From Anoplopoma fimbria (Eukaryota; Chordata; Actinopteri; Perciformes; Anoplopomatidae): DNA of 64,000 nt. Shown piece by piece: positions 29,471 through 43,400 of this stretch. The position numbers were made by a program, and so were the translations under genes. The DNA lies in assembly GCF_027596085.1 (NCBI RefSeq), contig NC_072472.1:10063219-10127218 (forward strand), read 5' to 3'. Numbering within the stretch: position 1 is the stretch's first letter; each line of letters opens with the position of its first letter. The notes under the pieces are model-generated. The model had not been told where the DNA came from. It saw only the letters and a program-made list of their open reading frames with translations, and made no database searches.

Positions 29471-32400
29471 ACTTGTAACCTGCTGGTTCTGAACTTCTGC
29501 CACATCTTTTGGACTTTGAATTTCTCGACGGCCCCTTTGGATTTGTTTGCCTGTTGGGACTTCCCTCGTGGTTTTCATCCTTGCCTACTAAGTTTGTGAG
29601 TAAGTTTTGAAAAGAGTCTACCAGCAGTCTTGCTGACTACCCAATTAACTACACACCAACCTAACAAGCTGACCGTTTAGCAACTTCCTCATTAGATGCC
29701 TGAACTGAGCTTTTCTGCCTCCTTTCGTCTGCATTTGGGTCCTTCCCCCATTGGCTGCATTCACTAATTCCAAATTTGAACAAGTTCTTCCAATTTAGAG
29801 TAAATCTGTATACTATTTTACATTCCACCACTGTTCTCCATTAACACATTAGCTTAGATAAGGGTTGGATATGTTAAAACAGATTATGAGGTTATGCTTT
29901 GTTTACCTATATGTGTTTATTCTTTGTAGCTACTGTTATCAGTACAGAGTGTATCTGCATGTGACTCTGTGCAGCAGCTGCTGCTATTTATCTGATCCTG
30001 ACCAGTGCTGTGTTTGCTGTGTTTGCTATGTTCTGTGCTGCTCTGAGCACCTGTCTCCTCTTTGCTTCCATTAATTTGTCACGTGATGATTTATGTCCAA
30101 ACCTTCCGAGGCATAGCCGGTGTGCCCTACTTTAGACTACACAAAGATGTTAGGTGGAATTAAATGATAACTCATGTGTTACACACTGAATGATGACAAT
30201 TTCCATTCAGTTGCCAGATGAGTTTTTAATTCTGTGAATACAAACAGAAAGACAGTCTTGGGTGAATATCTTTCACTGCCGCTATCCTGACTGTCCTTTC
30301 TTACGGCTTCACTAACTTGCTTCTCTTAAGAATTACAGCGTCACAGCCAAACATACATCAGTGAAACCATCTAAATACAACTGTAATTAGGTTAAACAAA
30401 ATATAAATACACAACCTAAAATGTACAGCTTAACATAACTAACATAACTAAATCAATAAAAGTCAGTTTCACTCAGTTTAGGATATTTACAAAAAAAAAA
30501 AAACGTACATTTGTTCTAATCTCAAGTACATCTTTGTATAAAAAGACTACATGTAACTGTAACATGTAATGTTTACAGACTGAACATTGAGTTTTAACCT
30601 GAACATGACATTATAATTTCATTAGAATGGTATGTATCCCATTGCCCCATAAAAGTTCACTTAAGTTGAATTAATTTTAGTTAATTCGTATTTTGACCGA
30701 GAAGAAGTAAAAATAGCAGAATTATTTTTAAGAGTAAAATTTGATGCAATTATTTTGTTTGATGCATTTCCTATGATTTTTACACACAGTTTTTCACAGC
30801 AGGTATACCCTTGTTATTAATTGAAATGTTTCCCAAACACAGGGATCTAATAGGGATGTACCTTTGTGTGCTTTAAACAAATTATCCGAAACCCATGTCA
30901 TCTGCTGAATAAAAATAAATTGACAGGTCAGTAAGATTATTAGGCCTATTAATACTTGTAAACGTTTTAGATGTTGCATTAATGGTTTTCTAAAATAATT
31001 TGAAGCTTGCTGAGACAAGTCTACTCTTAAATGTATCTTCCTCCCTTGACACCATAGTTGAAATACTGTGTATTAATATGCAATATTCAGTGATTTTTTT
31101 TATTTATTTTTTTTCCTCACATGCATGTTTCTTGCAGAAGAAAAATTGGAAACAATTAAAACTATAAATTACAACACTCTTATCACCTTGACTGATCATG
31201 AAAATCACATGAATGCAGTTTTTTCCTTCTGTTCCACTCTGCTTGTTGTCGTTGTTGACGCCTTTGGGCAAGGTCACCAAGCTCATCCGCCTGCCTTGAA
31301 TTTTTCAATATATTCCCATCATAGTTTTCATCAGTAAATCCATAGAAAATTGCTTTTTTTTATTAAGACAAATCCCACTTTCTTACTTATCACCATTGCT
31401 TGCTTACCTTGCATGACGTGTAACCATATTCGATCAGTGTCTGAAACTTAGGTTTATTCTCATAATTCTGCTATTTACAGCGGGCCCCCACTGAAAAGGA
31501 AACCTACCGTTGAGTTAAATAGGAAAGGCAGACATGTATAAAAATAATATTGACGAGTGGAAAAAAGATGAACTCACGTATTTTACCTCTTCTAACAAAC
31601 CAGGAATTAGCCACCTGCCTGGTCTAATCAGTACAGGTAATCATAATCAACTTTGACTTGTTCAAAACCTTATATTGATGTTGCTTGACAAACTGTTGGC
31701 CCAGCAGGTCAACTGGCCAACAAGGAAAACTCCTGCTGTTCCAGATGGCCAGTACAGCGTGCTCATGGGGTAATTGCATTTTGATATCCCTCCAGTCCTA
31801 ACTAATTGGCTGACTAATTCATCAATGAAAAAATGTAAACCGTAAAATTTCAATGAATAACAACGAGAAAGGCACCACTATAATTTATTACCATATTTCT
31901 TACAGTACAATTTTTGTCTGTAATCTGTAGAGGCACCATGGATGTGGATTCATAAGTGGGCCGAAACAGGCAGGGATTTTATCAAAGCCCATCAACTTGC
32001 ACTCCAACAGCCCTTAACAGGGATAGTTAGAAACCGCAATTTAAGGAAAACATAACAAATTAGGCGTGTTACAACAGTTTGGTTAAATGCATAATAACAC
32101 CACTGTGTTGAAAGCAGAAAATAGTTAATAAAGTTTTCTGCGACGGTCATTTGTTTATTCAGATGCTGTTGATTTGCTGGGTTTGCTGCTCCTTTTTTTT
32201 TTTGTTGTTGTGAAAAATCTTCACATTTAAAAAGTTTGGCAAAGAAACAAAAACGACCAAGCTTAACTGTGACAGGACAGTTTTCTCGTTGCAGGTAAAT
32301 CTGGCAGAGCATCTATTGTCATCTACTTTTATTGAAGCCTTCAAGCGCAGCACTCGGCACAAAGAAAATAAAACAAGGCTCATGTCGAAATGCACTGTTT

Positions 32401-33460
32401 CTGAGTTTTTTGCTCTTTGAAAAGGTTGTTGCACTATTTTCATGAGTTTACATTGTTACATTTGGCTTAAACAAATGCATGCTTAAGAAACATTTTTGTT
32501 ATAAGTAGGAAAGGGTAAGGAGCTCATGCCAGTTGGAGACCCAATACCCCATCAACCCTGTTTGTTCCTCCAGCCCTTTCAGTATTATCCTGAAAAGCTT
32601 AACAGTCAATATAGATGGAGAAGCAGAAACATTCTTTTAAATCCGTAACGATCCAGGTGGACTTCATTCTCTGCTGTGCAAACATTGGGACTCATGCATG
32701 AATGCATTCTTAATTTTCTCTTATATTTGTTCTGCAATAAAAGTAAAATAAGAAAATCGAATAGGATTCCTGAAATGTGCACTTGAGTCTTTTCTTCCTC
32801 ACCTGGGTATGTTGATGCGTGACATTTCCTCTTAAATTTGATGCAAGTGCTAGGCAATTTGGCATTAGCATAGGGCAAATGCCCCCATAAATCCATATAA
32901 GGGCAGCAGACTTTAGTACCTTGTGCAAACCACACACAAACAAGCCACTGACATTTGAAAGCTTATGTTAAACTCAGATAAAAGAGTGTCAGAACAACAG
33001 ACATGGATGATTGGATTGAAGAGTCGGGGATGCAGTCTGATATTTGTCTGGACAATAGCCATTAAACATCCTGTCAGCCATCAACATCCCCTCAGACAGC
33101 AAGCCCCAGGGTCAACGAGCAACCAGTGAGGACAATGGCAAGTACACAACCAAACTTCAAAGTGAATTTGATTCAGTTGATAGCTTCATATGATTCCACA
33201 TTAAAAGTATTTCAAAAAGCTATAGCTGTTGATCAAATGGCCAATTAAAATCATTGGTATATGACTACAACAACAACAAAAACAAAAAAATATATGGACT
33301 ATCCATTAGAGCAGCGATCATCTCAGAGTGAGTCCTAAAAGAGAATATAAGACTTTGGTAAAGAAGATATTAGACTATTCAAAATGTCATCCAATTTTTC
33401 TCATTTAAGGACACTCAAAGAAATAAATGAAACTTAGAGAGTTTTTTTTTTCTTTTCCTT

Positions 33461-34159
33461 TTAATCAAATGAATGCCATGACATTTTTTGGTCCTTAAGT
33501 ATAGGCCTAGGCCATTTCATAATGTAACAAAGGTGATGTGCTTGCAAGTTAATAAAATGAAATGAGCTGCTTTTGGGTTTCAACACCAGGTCCCATAAAA
33601 TCATGAGCCTCCATGTCTTCAGGTTGTGGCAGGTGGGTTGGGTTGGTACACCATGGTGTAGTGCAATATTGTGCAGAACACAACAGGCTGTGATTATATT
33701 GCACACATCTTCAGGTGTGTAAGAAAAAGCTTGCCATCAGTTTCTAGTTATGTCACCTCATGCAGACTGAGGGTTAGTAAGGGTTGTCATAAACTGCTGC
33801 AGTAAGGGATAGCCCCGATCACCTAGATTACAAGTTGAATTTATGTTGAAAGGTATTGATGTACTATGCAGGACATTTTTCAATTGAATGGAATAGTTGT
33901 ATAACTCTTGAAGGTTCCAGGAGCCATGAAACCAGTAGCAACGAGAACTTGATGAGGCACAGTTGGATTAAATAGTTTTGTCTCTAATCGAAGTTGAGGC
34001 TCCAGAACGGCACACTGGTTTTGAGGAATCTGCCTCTGTAATCAAACTGCTAATGAGCCACTTGTCACTTTTGGCAAACAGATCTGCTCTCTCTCTTCGT
34101 ACACGCTCTCTTCTCACGGCTTGATTTGCCAACGCATTAACCTGTATCAAATAGGCCAT
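33461..34159 (-). pseudogene. PIF/Harbinger (HARBI1-like) transposase remnant
   Basis: On the minus strand the order matches a Harbinger DDE transposase. An N-terminus (34,159-33,968) reads MAYLIQVNALANQA then RRERVRRERADLFAKSDKW. A short block follows with QVLVATGFMAPGTFKSY (about 33,965-33,900). Then LGDRGYPLLQQFMTTLTNP (about 33,835-33,775) carries the family's second-Asp motif. Last comes a C-terminal piece, CNIITACCVLHNIALHHGVP (33,706-33,600). Family proteins have a few hundred residues between the second and third pieces that are missing here, and there are stops, for example after the SYTTIPFN block and after NPQSA. The element can no longer make an active transposase. Terminal inverted repeats were not located. 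Confidence 0.8.
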
Positions 34160-37100
34160 TGTGATTTGTTTTGCGCTTTGCTCTGCACCATTATTTTACT
34201 ATGTAAACTACTAATTATGACAGCAAACTTCATAATTAATGATTGCACAGATGCGTGTGTCTAATTTTGTTTTCATTTAGGCGAGACTTAAAACTTTAAG
34301 TGTTAACATTTCAATTATTAGATAAATAAATGAACAATTTACAAATTTAAGATTTCACAGTACAAAATGCAAGTTAGCTTTTGTGCATACTGCCTTACGT
34401 GTGGTCCAAGGCACTTAAAGTTTGGTATTGCCTAAAAACAAGCAGGAAGTAGGCAGAAAGGGATGAATGAATGCCACAAAATCTATCAAATCCGTGCATA
34501 AGCACGATTCATGCATAAGGCCCATTGTGACCATGTGATATTATATCTCAGACGCGTTGACCTAGTGTGAAAGACAAAAAGCATAGCCGAGAGTGTTTCG
34601 CATGTCCTTTTGCATGCATGCATAGATGTCTATATGGGCTCTTAGTGCGCCCTGCTTCACAAGGACTGTGTGAATAATGGAAGAGGCTTGTAGGACCTTT
34701 GCTCTCTATAACAAAAACTTGACCTCTACTCCGGTCTAGCAGCTCTGAGCAGAGCATGGGGTTCTAACAAGTCACCTGTTGGTTTGCTCTTACAGTATTC
34801 AGATATTGTATTCATCAATAATCATTGCTCAATTTTTTCTTTTGAAGAATTGTTTTATTCATATATTGGTCTATATTTAATTTATGCCCGTTTTACACCT
34901 TCATGCCTTAGTCCTCAGAGAAGGCAACTATTCCATATAAACTCTCACTTACAGCCTGACTAAATCTGAACTGTGGCCACACAAAAAAAGGAACTGAGGA
35001 GATGCGCAGACAAGAGCTCTCTTACCATTGCTGTCAGAGGACCTTTTCTTTGCTTGATGATTTATGATCTCAGAGACGTATATTCTCTGCGGAGGCAATG
35101 GCCTACCTTTGCAAGCTTCCAGGCTCCCCAAGGCCGTGCATCCACTGTGTGAGACTCCGTGAGACTCCGTGAGACCGTGTCAGGACTTTATTACCTCATT
35201 ACCTGTGGATGGCTGGAGTTATAGCTTTCTTAATGAACAAAAGCAGTGCCAAGTGCAACTTGATGATGTAGTAATGATAGACTTAATTTACTATCCGGTC
35301 ACCACCAGACTGATCTCTTTCATCAGCCACATTGCATACAAATAATTTAAATTAGCCTGACTAATTGGGTTGAGGAAGCAGATAACCTCCGCTTTGGGAG
35401 ATCAGTTGGCTCAAGTTCAGCAGTGCCTCTCTCACTCTGCAGGAATTCACTGTGTCTCCTAATTTATTGTGTAAACCAATGATGCTCTCCAGATGGTTGC
35501 TGCTCAAACTCTGTTTCTTTAATTTTTGTCACTATAAACAAACAGCCACTAGCAAGCACAACAAAATTATGAACACAGACTGCAACACAACCAGGGAAAG
35601 ATAACGGTGCCAGACAAGAAAATTTATATTGGACAATTCTGCAAAATCATGGATTTTTTTAGTTTTTTAACATCCAATGCCAAGTCAGTTTTTATGTGTG
35701 CACATGGCTGAATACTATGGTTAAGATGGTAATGTTAGGCATGGGCAAATAAAACACTTATTATCCAATTAAGATTGGAGAAAGATTATTGTTAGTGTTC
35801 ATTAAATGGCTATTGGCAGCTGCAAGTCTGTAACAGGATGCAAACTTTGGTCCCATTAAAGTCGTACTTGCTACACAACAAAACACCCAAACCTCTACTT
35901 CCTTATTTTTGGTCCTTAACAAACAACAGGCACATCAATTCCCCCATTGCCACTCAGTGTTGGTGTTGGATGTTGGCTGCCAAATGCGAAATCCTCTGAT
36001 ATGAACATGATTCCTCGAATGGGCTGAAAATAGCCGAGACATACATCATAAAATATTGATATTCACTATGTGCACACGAGAGGGAAGGTCTGAAACCGAG
36101 TCCTCTAATGCAGAAAGAAAAGCTAAGACATGAAGTTGTTTAGGCCTGAGTGTTTTTTGTATTTCAATATACGGTATATATTATATTGTGGAATTTTTAT
36201 ACATGTGATATTTTAGGCATTAACTAGACATTGGTTTTCCCTCCTAGCTAATGTTAACCCACTTACTGTGGCATTGTCTTTGCAGTAGACTCTAGAATCC
36301 CTTTGTTGATTTGTAGCTCTGATCAGTCAAGTAAGCCAATACATCAACCATCAATCATGGGATTTTCTTTCTTGCTCAAGTGCCAGCTGTACTGATATTG
36401 ACAGCATAATGGCGAGCAATACGCATGAAGAATGGCAATCATTACAAAGCAAATGAGGAAAAGATAATCATTTATTATTAACAGATGAGATGTGATCATA
36501 AAGTCTTGACAAAGTCTTTGGCGCTTGGACTCCACGGGGACATTTGTTATCGAGGGGTGTCTGCCCTGAGCAGCAGCAAGATAAACCCCCCCCCTGGAGT
36601 CCAGACACTGGTCGTGGTGGTGGCTGATGAGGCTGATACAATGATGAGTTGATGAAGCTGATGAATCTGCAAAGATTGGGCAGAGATGGGGAGGTGGAGG
36701 GGCGCGTAGCAGCAGCAGCATGAACGTACTGAAGGTAGAGAGACAGTCATATTTAAAAGAGACAGCAGCAAGATGATAGGCTAACCATGTCATGATGTCG
36801 CTGTGCTATTGGATTGAGGAGACCAGCTGATCTAAACAGCTGATATCATGATTGACACCCCCAAACAATGACAGCGAGGAAAACATGAGTGAGCATGCAT
36901 GAGGAGAGAATGGCAGATGTATGAGAAATAAAGACTTACAAGACTAAGCATACAAGAGTATTGTCTTCCTGTCTGAACTTGCGCTAGAGCTTCATAAGTC
37001 TGGGTTAATGAGTCAATAACTTTATCCCTAGTCAGGGACTAAGTGGTGTTTTTGCAACAGGTAATAGAAATGAGTGATCTAAATGGAAAAACAATACCTG

Positions 37101-37470
37101 TGGGACTGAGGTGATTATATCAACAAGCGAGGCTAAACTCTCAAGCGTTGTAATTTAGAAATGGGAATCTAGCCAGAGGCAGTGACGGATGACAAAGATG
37201 TGCTGGCCAAGAATCCGGTCAGGACACACTCTCCTGTACCTCCCAATTTCTCAGTAAAGAAAGAAATTATTTTTGACGAGTTCAAGTTGCCCATTTTCCA
37301 CCAAGGAAAGGAAAATAAAAACATAAAGAAAGGGTTTGGAATGTTAATCAGAGCAAGACATGACTCTGATAAAGGGCAAGAAAGCCCACAAGGACATATG
37401 CAAATGACTAAGACCATGTTTGTGTGTCTGTCATCTGTCGTGCCCCTTTATGTTTTGATCCTGTTATGTT

Positions 37471-37493
37471 TTGTGTGTGTGTGTGTGTGTGTG
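37471..37493. repeat. Short (GT)n microsatellite
   Basis: Roughly 23 bp of GT. Confidence 0.9.
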
Positions 37494-39114
37494 TTTCTGT
37501 GCACGTATGTGAGCTTGTACGACTGATTTAATACGCAGACGTGGTTGAGGAGTGGCCACCGTCATCGGGGAGATATGAATCACACTGCAGCTGACCACTG
37601 CAGACAAACACGGAGAGCGAGGAAATGGAGACAGGAGGGGTGTGCTGGAAGAAGTGGAGAGGAAGGCAATTAAAAGGATGAAGAATAGAAGGGAGTGAAG
37701 GAAAAAATAAATTTAGAACCTAGGTAGACTGAGAAAGGTGCTGATTGCCGGAAGAGAAACTGGGCTGATGCATGAAAGGAAGAGGAAATTAATGAAAAAA
37801 GAGGAATTATTGGCTTTTTCCATGTACTGATATTTGTATCATGCATATTGTGTTTAAAACCTAGCATGAAAAGAAGTTCGACATGAGCCAGGACTGTGCA
37901 GAATCGATCGACGGCGATCAGATTTGCACATTTGACTTGATCCCGACTTCCTCTGATGTCATTGTGTTGTTCACACGAGGCAGCTGCAGTTTCTAGAGCC
38001 AGGCGCAGCAGCTGCTCTCCACCGACTGCAAGACCCAGGGCACAATGGGGAAACGTCTGACTCTCGCCTGATCTAAGAGCTGATTGGCTCTCAGTTTTGA
38101 CCACATCAAAATAATTATAGAGTACAAGGCCAGATACAAACACATTTCCACATACAAACACATTTCCAGAAATCCGAGATGGTCTAGAAACCACAGCTAG
38201 ATGGATCTAATGGGATATAAATATTCCTGTGACTTCCTGTATATTCTTTGAAGGCTGCTGGAAACTGTCGACCACTTTTTGCAGGCGAGCAGACCACTCA
38301 TCTCTAACAAGCCTGCAGACTTTTTTTTGACTGCCCCATACTGTCGCTCCCGCTATCTCATGCATGCACACATATATCCGGCATTGCTTATTCATGCTGA
38401 GATCTCTCCAGCTTTTGCTTCACGCTGTACACCCTGTTGCTTCAGTCAAAAGTTCAGCGTCTCTTGAGGTCGTGGGATATTGCTCCAGACGGTTAAGACT
38501 TACTCAGTGGTTGTAAAGACATGATCGGAGGTGCCAGGGCAGAGAATGTGAAAGCACATCAGCATATACTTGTTTTGCAGTGAAAAGACTGAATGACAAA
38601 AAAAGGTGTGAGGTATATGATGATGTTCTCAATAACGTGACTCACCATAAAAAAACGTATTGGCATGGTATAGGCTATAACAATATATATATACTTTTTA
38701 TGTACTTTGCAAAACAGGTTGGCGTCCTCGTCTGAAGTGGATCTTTGCTCAATCAAGATCAATTCATTCATCTTGTCCTTTCACTTACTTTTTGTTGATT
38801 TAAAATGTGACACATTCATCTTTTCAATCTTCATATTGATCTACGAGAAAAGCAAGATGCATAAAGAAATGTGTGATGCAGAAGGAGTGGAACAAGAGAG
38901 AACAACGGATGAAGAGGTGAGGTGGCAGCGTCAGGATGACAGTGAGGTGAACAAATTGATGGATGGAGGTTTGGAGAGGGAGGTTTAAAAGCCATAACAG
39001 GAAACAAACAAAGTGCCTCAGCACAGCAATATGCAAGGAAAGAAATCAAGATTATATTGTGTCTGACCAGTCAGACTTGTCCATTACCTCTGCAGAGCAT
39101 TACACTTAGAGTTT

Positions 39115-39147
39115 GCTTTAACCGGACTAATTTAATCCGGTTAAAGC
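39115..39147. repeat. Perfect 12-bp inverted repeat, 9-bp loop
   Basis: GCTTTAACCGGA (39,115-39,126) and TCCGGTTAAAGC (39,136-39,147) are exact reverse complements around CTAATTTAA. Confidence 0.85.
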
Positions 39148-39659
39148 AGTTTTTCCTGTAATTAATGGCTATTTTATCCTCAGCAATACAGCAACTTCAC
39201 TCCCAAACTTCATTTCACTCCCAGCCTCCAAAGACTATAAAACCGCCTCACGAAAATCTAACACAAAGCAGATGTATGCCTTTAAGAGCTTCAAAACGAT
39301 GCCATCATTCATTAATTATAAATGTTGAGTCCAATAGATATACTGTGGCCAGCTAGCAGGTGCATTATTTCAATTTTACAGCTATATGTGATTAAGAAGC
39401 TTCCTGGAAAGTTCCTTAGAACACAGTACACGCAGAGGTCTCTCGCTGAATGTGCTTCACGGTTCTGCCAAGGTGTCATGTTGAGAGTGAGAGTCATTCT
39501 TCTTCCGACAGCCTTGTCCACTAGTCCTGGATAATGCTTATGGCCTTTGGATAGTTTTTTTTTTAAAGCCTCCTTGTAAAACCTTTGTTAGCAGTAGTAG
39601 CAGAGTAGATACTGTTGTTATGTCATGAGTTTATACTTAAACAGTTGGAATCAAGTGGG

Positions 39660-39703
39660 GAGGATAAAAGCATCTGCTAAATGACTGTAATGTAATGTAA
39701 TGA
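39660..39703 (+). mobile_element. SINE 3'-tail fragment
   Basis: GGATAAAAGCATCTGCTAAA followed by TGACTGTAATGTAATG is the tail found in the 46.5 and 47.4 kb SINEs, without a head. Confidence 0.55.
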
Positions 39704-40204
39704 GGATATATCAAAACCTTTTTTTCCTCAACACCTTTCCGAAGGCTAAATTGCGGAGGCTGTGCAGGACAATTTCTGTTTGTTTTTTTCCAAAACTGAC
39801 TGTCCCACATTCACACCAGATGGCCAGCTGTATGGAAGTGAGAATGTAAGCAGGGTTTTAACTTCTCTCTCATAAAGCTCTCTTTTGCTATTCTTTTTAC
39901 CATCATTTTTGTCACTTTTTGTATAGTACAAGCAAGTGCAAAACTATGAATGCCTTCCACGAGAGACTCTCTGTAAAGGTGCATAGTTTTACCCCAAATT
40001 TACATGACTATCGCAATTTGTTTTTCTTAATGAGCTAGATTTTCACAACGCTCTTGAAGGTGTAATTCTGAAAACCCCTTGTACAAGTTTTTCTTTTCTA
40101 GCCAAAAGAACAGGCAAGCATTTCAATGTTTTGTTTTTTTTCTGCCCTAGACTAAATATGATTATTTTTCTTTTCTGCAAAAAAATATCATTTTCATACA
40201 GAGT

Positions 40205-40432
40205 AATAATAATAATAATAATCAATCCTTTATTAGTCCCACAATGGGGAAATTATTTCTCTGCATTTAACCCATCCCGGAGGAGCAGTGGGCTGCAATG
40301 AAGCGCCTGGGGAGCAACTTGGGGTTAGGTGTCTTGCTCAAGGACACCTCGGCATGTTGCCGGTAGAGGGGTTTGAACCACCAACCTTGTGGTTACGGGA
40401 CAAGCGCTCTACCTCATGTGCCACAGCCGCCC
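40205..40432 (-). mobile_element. tRNA-derived SINE, second type, with (AAT)n tail
   Basis: Read on the minus strand: GGGCGGCTGTGGCACATGAG head, RNA polymerase III B-box-like GGTTCAAACCC, a body with GAAATAATTTCCCC and ACTAATAAAGGATTG, and an (ATT)n tail at 40,205-40,222. The tRNA-like head resembles the 46.5 kb SINE but the 3' half differs. Confidence 0.7.
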
Positions 40433-43400
40433 ATGAGTAAACGATGTGCATAAAAATAGAAACAGGGGGAAGGTAGTTTAATGTTAACCTGTCATTGTGA
40501 CAGATGTGACATGTTACAGTGGAATGACAAGCTGGAGATATGGATAGAACGGGCCCAGCAAAAGGCAAACATATCATCTACAGAAACCTGATTTATATTG
40601 ACCTCATGCCAGAACTTCTCCAGGGAAGTCCTGCAGCGCCTTCTCCATAACCATCAATCTCCCCTGTCCAAAACGTCAACATCCAACCCATCCCCCTCGA
40701 CTCATTGCTCTCTCCATAACATTACCGCTGCAATTAATAATACAAGATACCGCGTGGTGTAGCTTAACCACAAAGTGCTGCTTCCGCCATCTTTGTTACA
40801 CCAGTAAAACTGTGACAACTCAGTGGTTTGCAGCCAATTTAAGATTTGTCACCAAGGGGCCATCTATCCATCATGTAATGCTAATAGGAAGTTCAGGGTT
40901 TAATTTTCTCCAGAGCCATGATTTACACAATTATTACCATATAAGTTGTGTGCACTGTACATTTGGAAATCCATTGTGATTTCTGGCCTCAATATACTGT
41001 ACAAGGTTGTTCAGTCACTGATGATTCTTGATGATTTTTCATGTAACATAAGTCTTTTCGCTGTCCTTATCCTCAACAGTGCTTATTAAGAATGTATTAG
41101 CCTGGTAAGCTAACATAAAGACTCGCTACAGGGGAACTTCTTTATCTCAAACAATGATTAGGGGAAAGCTTCTTAACTGATGATGACCTTTTATGACCCC
41201 GACCAGACTTTTACATCATCGTGAATTGGAAGTTGTCTCATTCAGATTGCATGTTTACCTGGCCTATATTGGGAACAGAAAACCTGAGCACCATATTATA
41301 ATTACTACACAAACCTTAAGTGTGATACTGGTAGTTTAAAGCATTTTGTGAAGTGTTATCGGCTATTTTAAGCCACTTATGTATTGTATTGGTGGTGGAG
41401 TTACTGAGTGTATTGACTCATCGTTTTATGGAGTTTGTTTGTTAGTGAGAGAACATTTTGTGTTTCAAAGGAAACTTGCATGTAAAAATTAAAACATCAG
41501 CATTTATGTCTCAGTTTCATGTTTGTGGTGACCATAATTTACTTTCAGTCACCTTATGGATTTCCTGCACTAGCCTGGCCAATCGATAAGCGATCAAACC
41601 ATCAACAAAGCCCGTCAAATCTCAACCAAATGGGGGGGGGGGGAGTCGATGAGTATCCAGCCATCATTGTGATTTATTTTACTCCTCGCTTTATAAAGCC
41701 AAGTATGTGTATAAAGGAGAGGCTTGTTTAAGTGGAAGTGATTAAGTCTGATTGATGAGACTGGGGAAGGGGGGATAGAGCTAGGCTAACGGTGCCCTTG
41801 CTGTGCTTGATTCAATTACCACAGCACACGAGCTATGAGAGGAGATCCAGCAGTAACGATTCAGCTAAATTACATTTCCTTCCACTGCTGCCTCATCAAA
41901 AGACCTCAAATAGTTTTATTGACTCCAGCAGTGGTGACCCCTTAGGTGGTAGAGGCGTCCCAAAGTTGGAAAGCTGGGTTTTTACGATTACTAGGTCACA
42001 GCCAGCCAAGCGATAAGTACGATTGGCAAGATGAAAGGTTTTCTCATGTGGAGTAGATAAAATGACTAAGGAATAATTTATAATGTTTGTAAAGCTCTGA
42101 AAGTCATGGCGGAATTGCTAATTTAGGTTTCCCCTATGGGATCCGCTTATTTCTGTCAAACTAACTAACTATCTTGGCATTTGCGTAGAGCTAAATATTA
42201 AAAAAACATACTGCCTGCAAATCCATCATTATCTCCATTTATGACTCATTCACTGTGCAACTTGTAAGAAAAGTCAGATATGTAAAACTCAACAAAGAAG
42301 GCTGTGAAGCTTATTCCCCGTCAGTCACTACAATCTACAGAACAGTCTCTGAACACAGAATGTCACTGAATTACCATTAGAAGCTTGTTGCTCTTCATCA
42401 CTTAATGTAAGTTTGACATTAGGTTCCCTTGTTGTGACCTACAAATTGTTTACAAAGGCGTGCGTGCGTGTGTGTGCGTGCGTGTGTGTGTGCTACAATC
42501 ACCTATTTCAGTGGCTTTAGAAAAAACAATTATGTAAGGCTACTGCTGGCCTGTGCATCAGTGAAAGGCTAACAGACATTGCAGATTGGATTATTGATTT
42601 TTCAAGTTAACAAATACCTTAGTAAACATGAAAGCAAAGTTCACCTCAACACACGGCAAGTTATTTTTCAGGCTTTTACACCTCATTGAGTGAATCAAGA
42701 ACAGGTGTGACTGACTGCAAGTGCTGTGAAAGACTCTTCACAGTTAGATGTTCTTGCTTTAGGAGAGGAGGTCTGTGACCTGTAGGCAGCCAGGGCTAAG
42801 GCTAAAGCACCATTGCTTCCTGCTGTGTTGTGTGACGCTATCGCTCGACCGAGTTACAGTTAAGTTGGAAATCGCCATGAATTTAAACATGGTTCCCAGA
42901 CTGCTTGGATTGTAGAAAGGCAGTTTTTACGGTTTCACTTTTCTTTTTTTTTTTTTGTCATGATTTGTGCCTTGATTATTTTTATGACTGGACGTTTTCT
43001 ATGAAAAGGACTACATTAACCTTAAAGATCAGTCTGGTCTAATGATGCGTGCTGTATATTCATATAACACGTAAGCAGTCTCTGTAAATTGTACATAGAT
43101 CGACACTTTGGGGGATTACTAAATGTAGACAGACAAGTTGATCCTATGTGACTAGCCCAGCAACATGTACACTATACTGTAAACAATCCATAATACATTA
43201 TACGTTTTGTTACAGCAATCTTGTAACAAAAGAGCCAGTCCATTCTAAAAGGGCCTGCTGATTCACTTTGTGTAGTTGTCGAGCATCCCTTTTTTTTTCT
43301 CCCCAAAAAATCCAGAAAAAAATACATATGTATGATTATAAGTTTAGTCAGTTCAGTTTTTTTGTTATTCGCCCTTGTGTAAAGGCGTTCAAATCAGTAA

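Larger units (their letters stand above)
24997..33460. other. Gene-free stretch
   Basis: AT-rich unique sequence with a SINE fragment (26.55 kb) and a CT-rich repeat (29.27 kb). No conserved protein motif was found in the open frames. Confidence 0.55.
34160..40204. other. Gene-free stretch
   Basis: Contains the 39.1 kb hairpin, a SINE tail at 39.66 kb, a short tandem GTGAGACTCC at about 35,149-35,175, and a doubled ACAAACACATTTCCA at about 38,136-38,168. No gene supported. Confidence 0.5.

Noticed and set aside
35149..35175. CRISPR-like short tandem GTGAGACTCC
   Set aside because: Only about three contiguous 10-bp copies, no spacers, and a vertebrate context.
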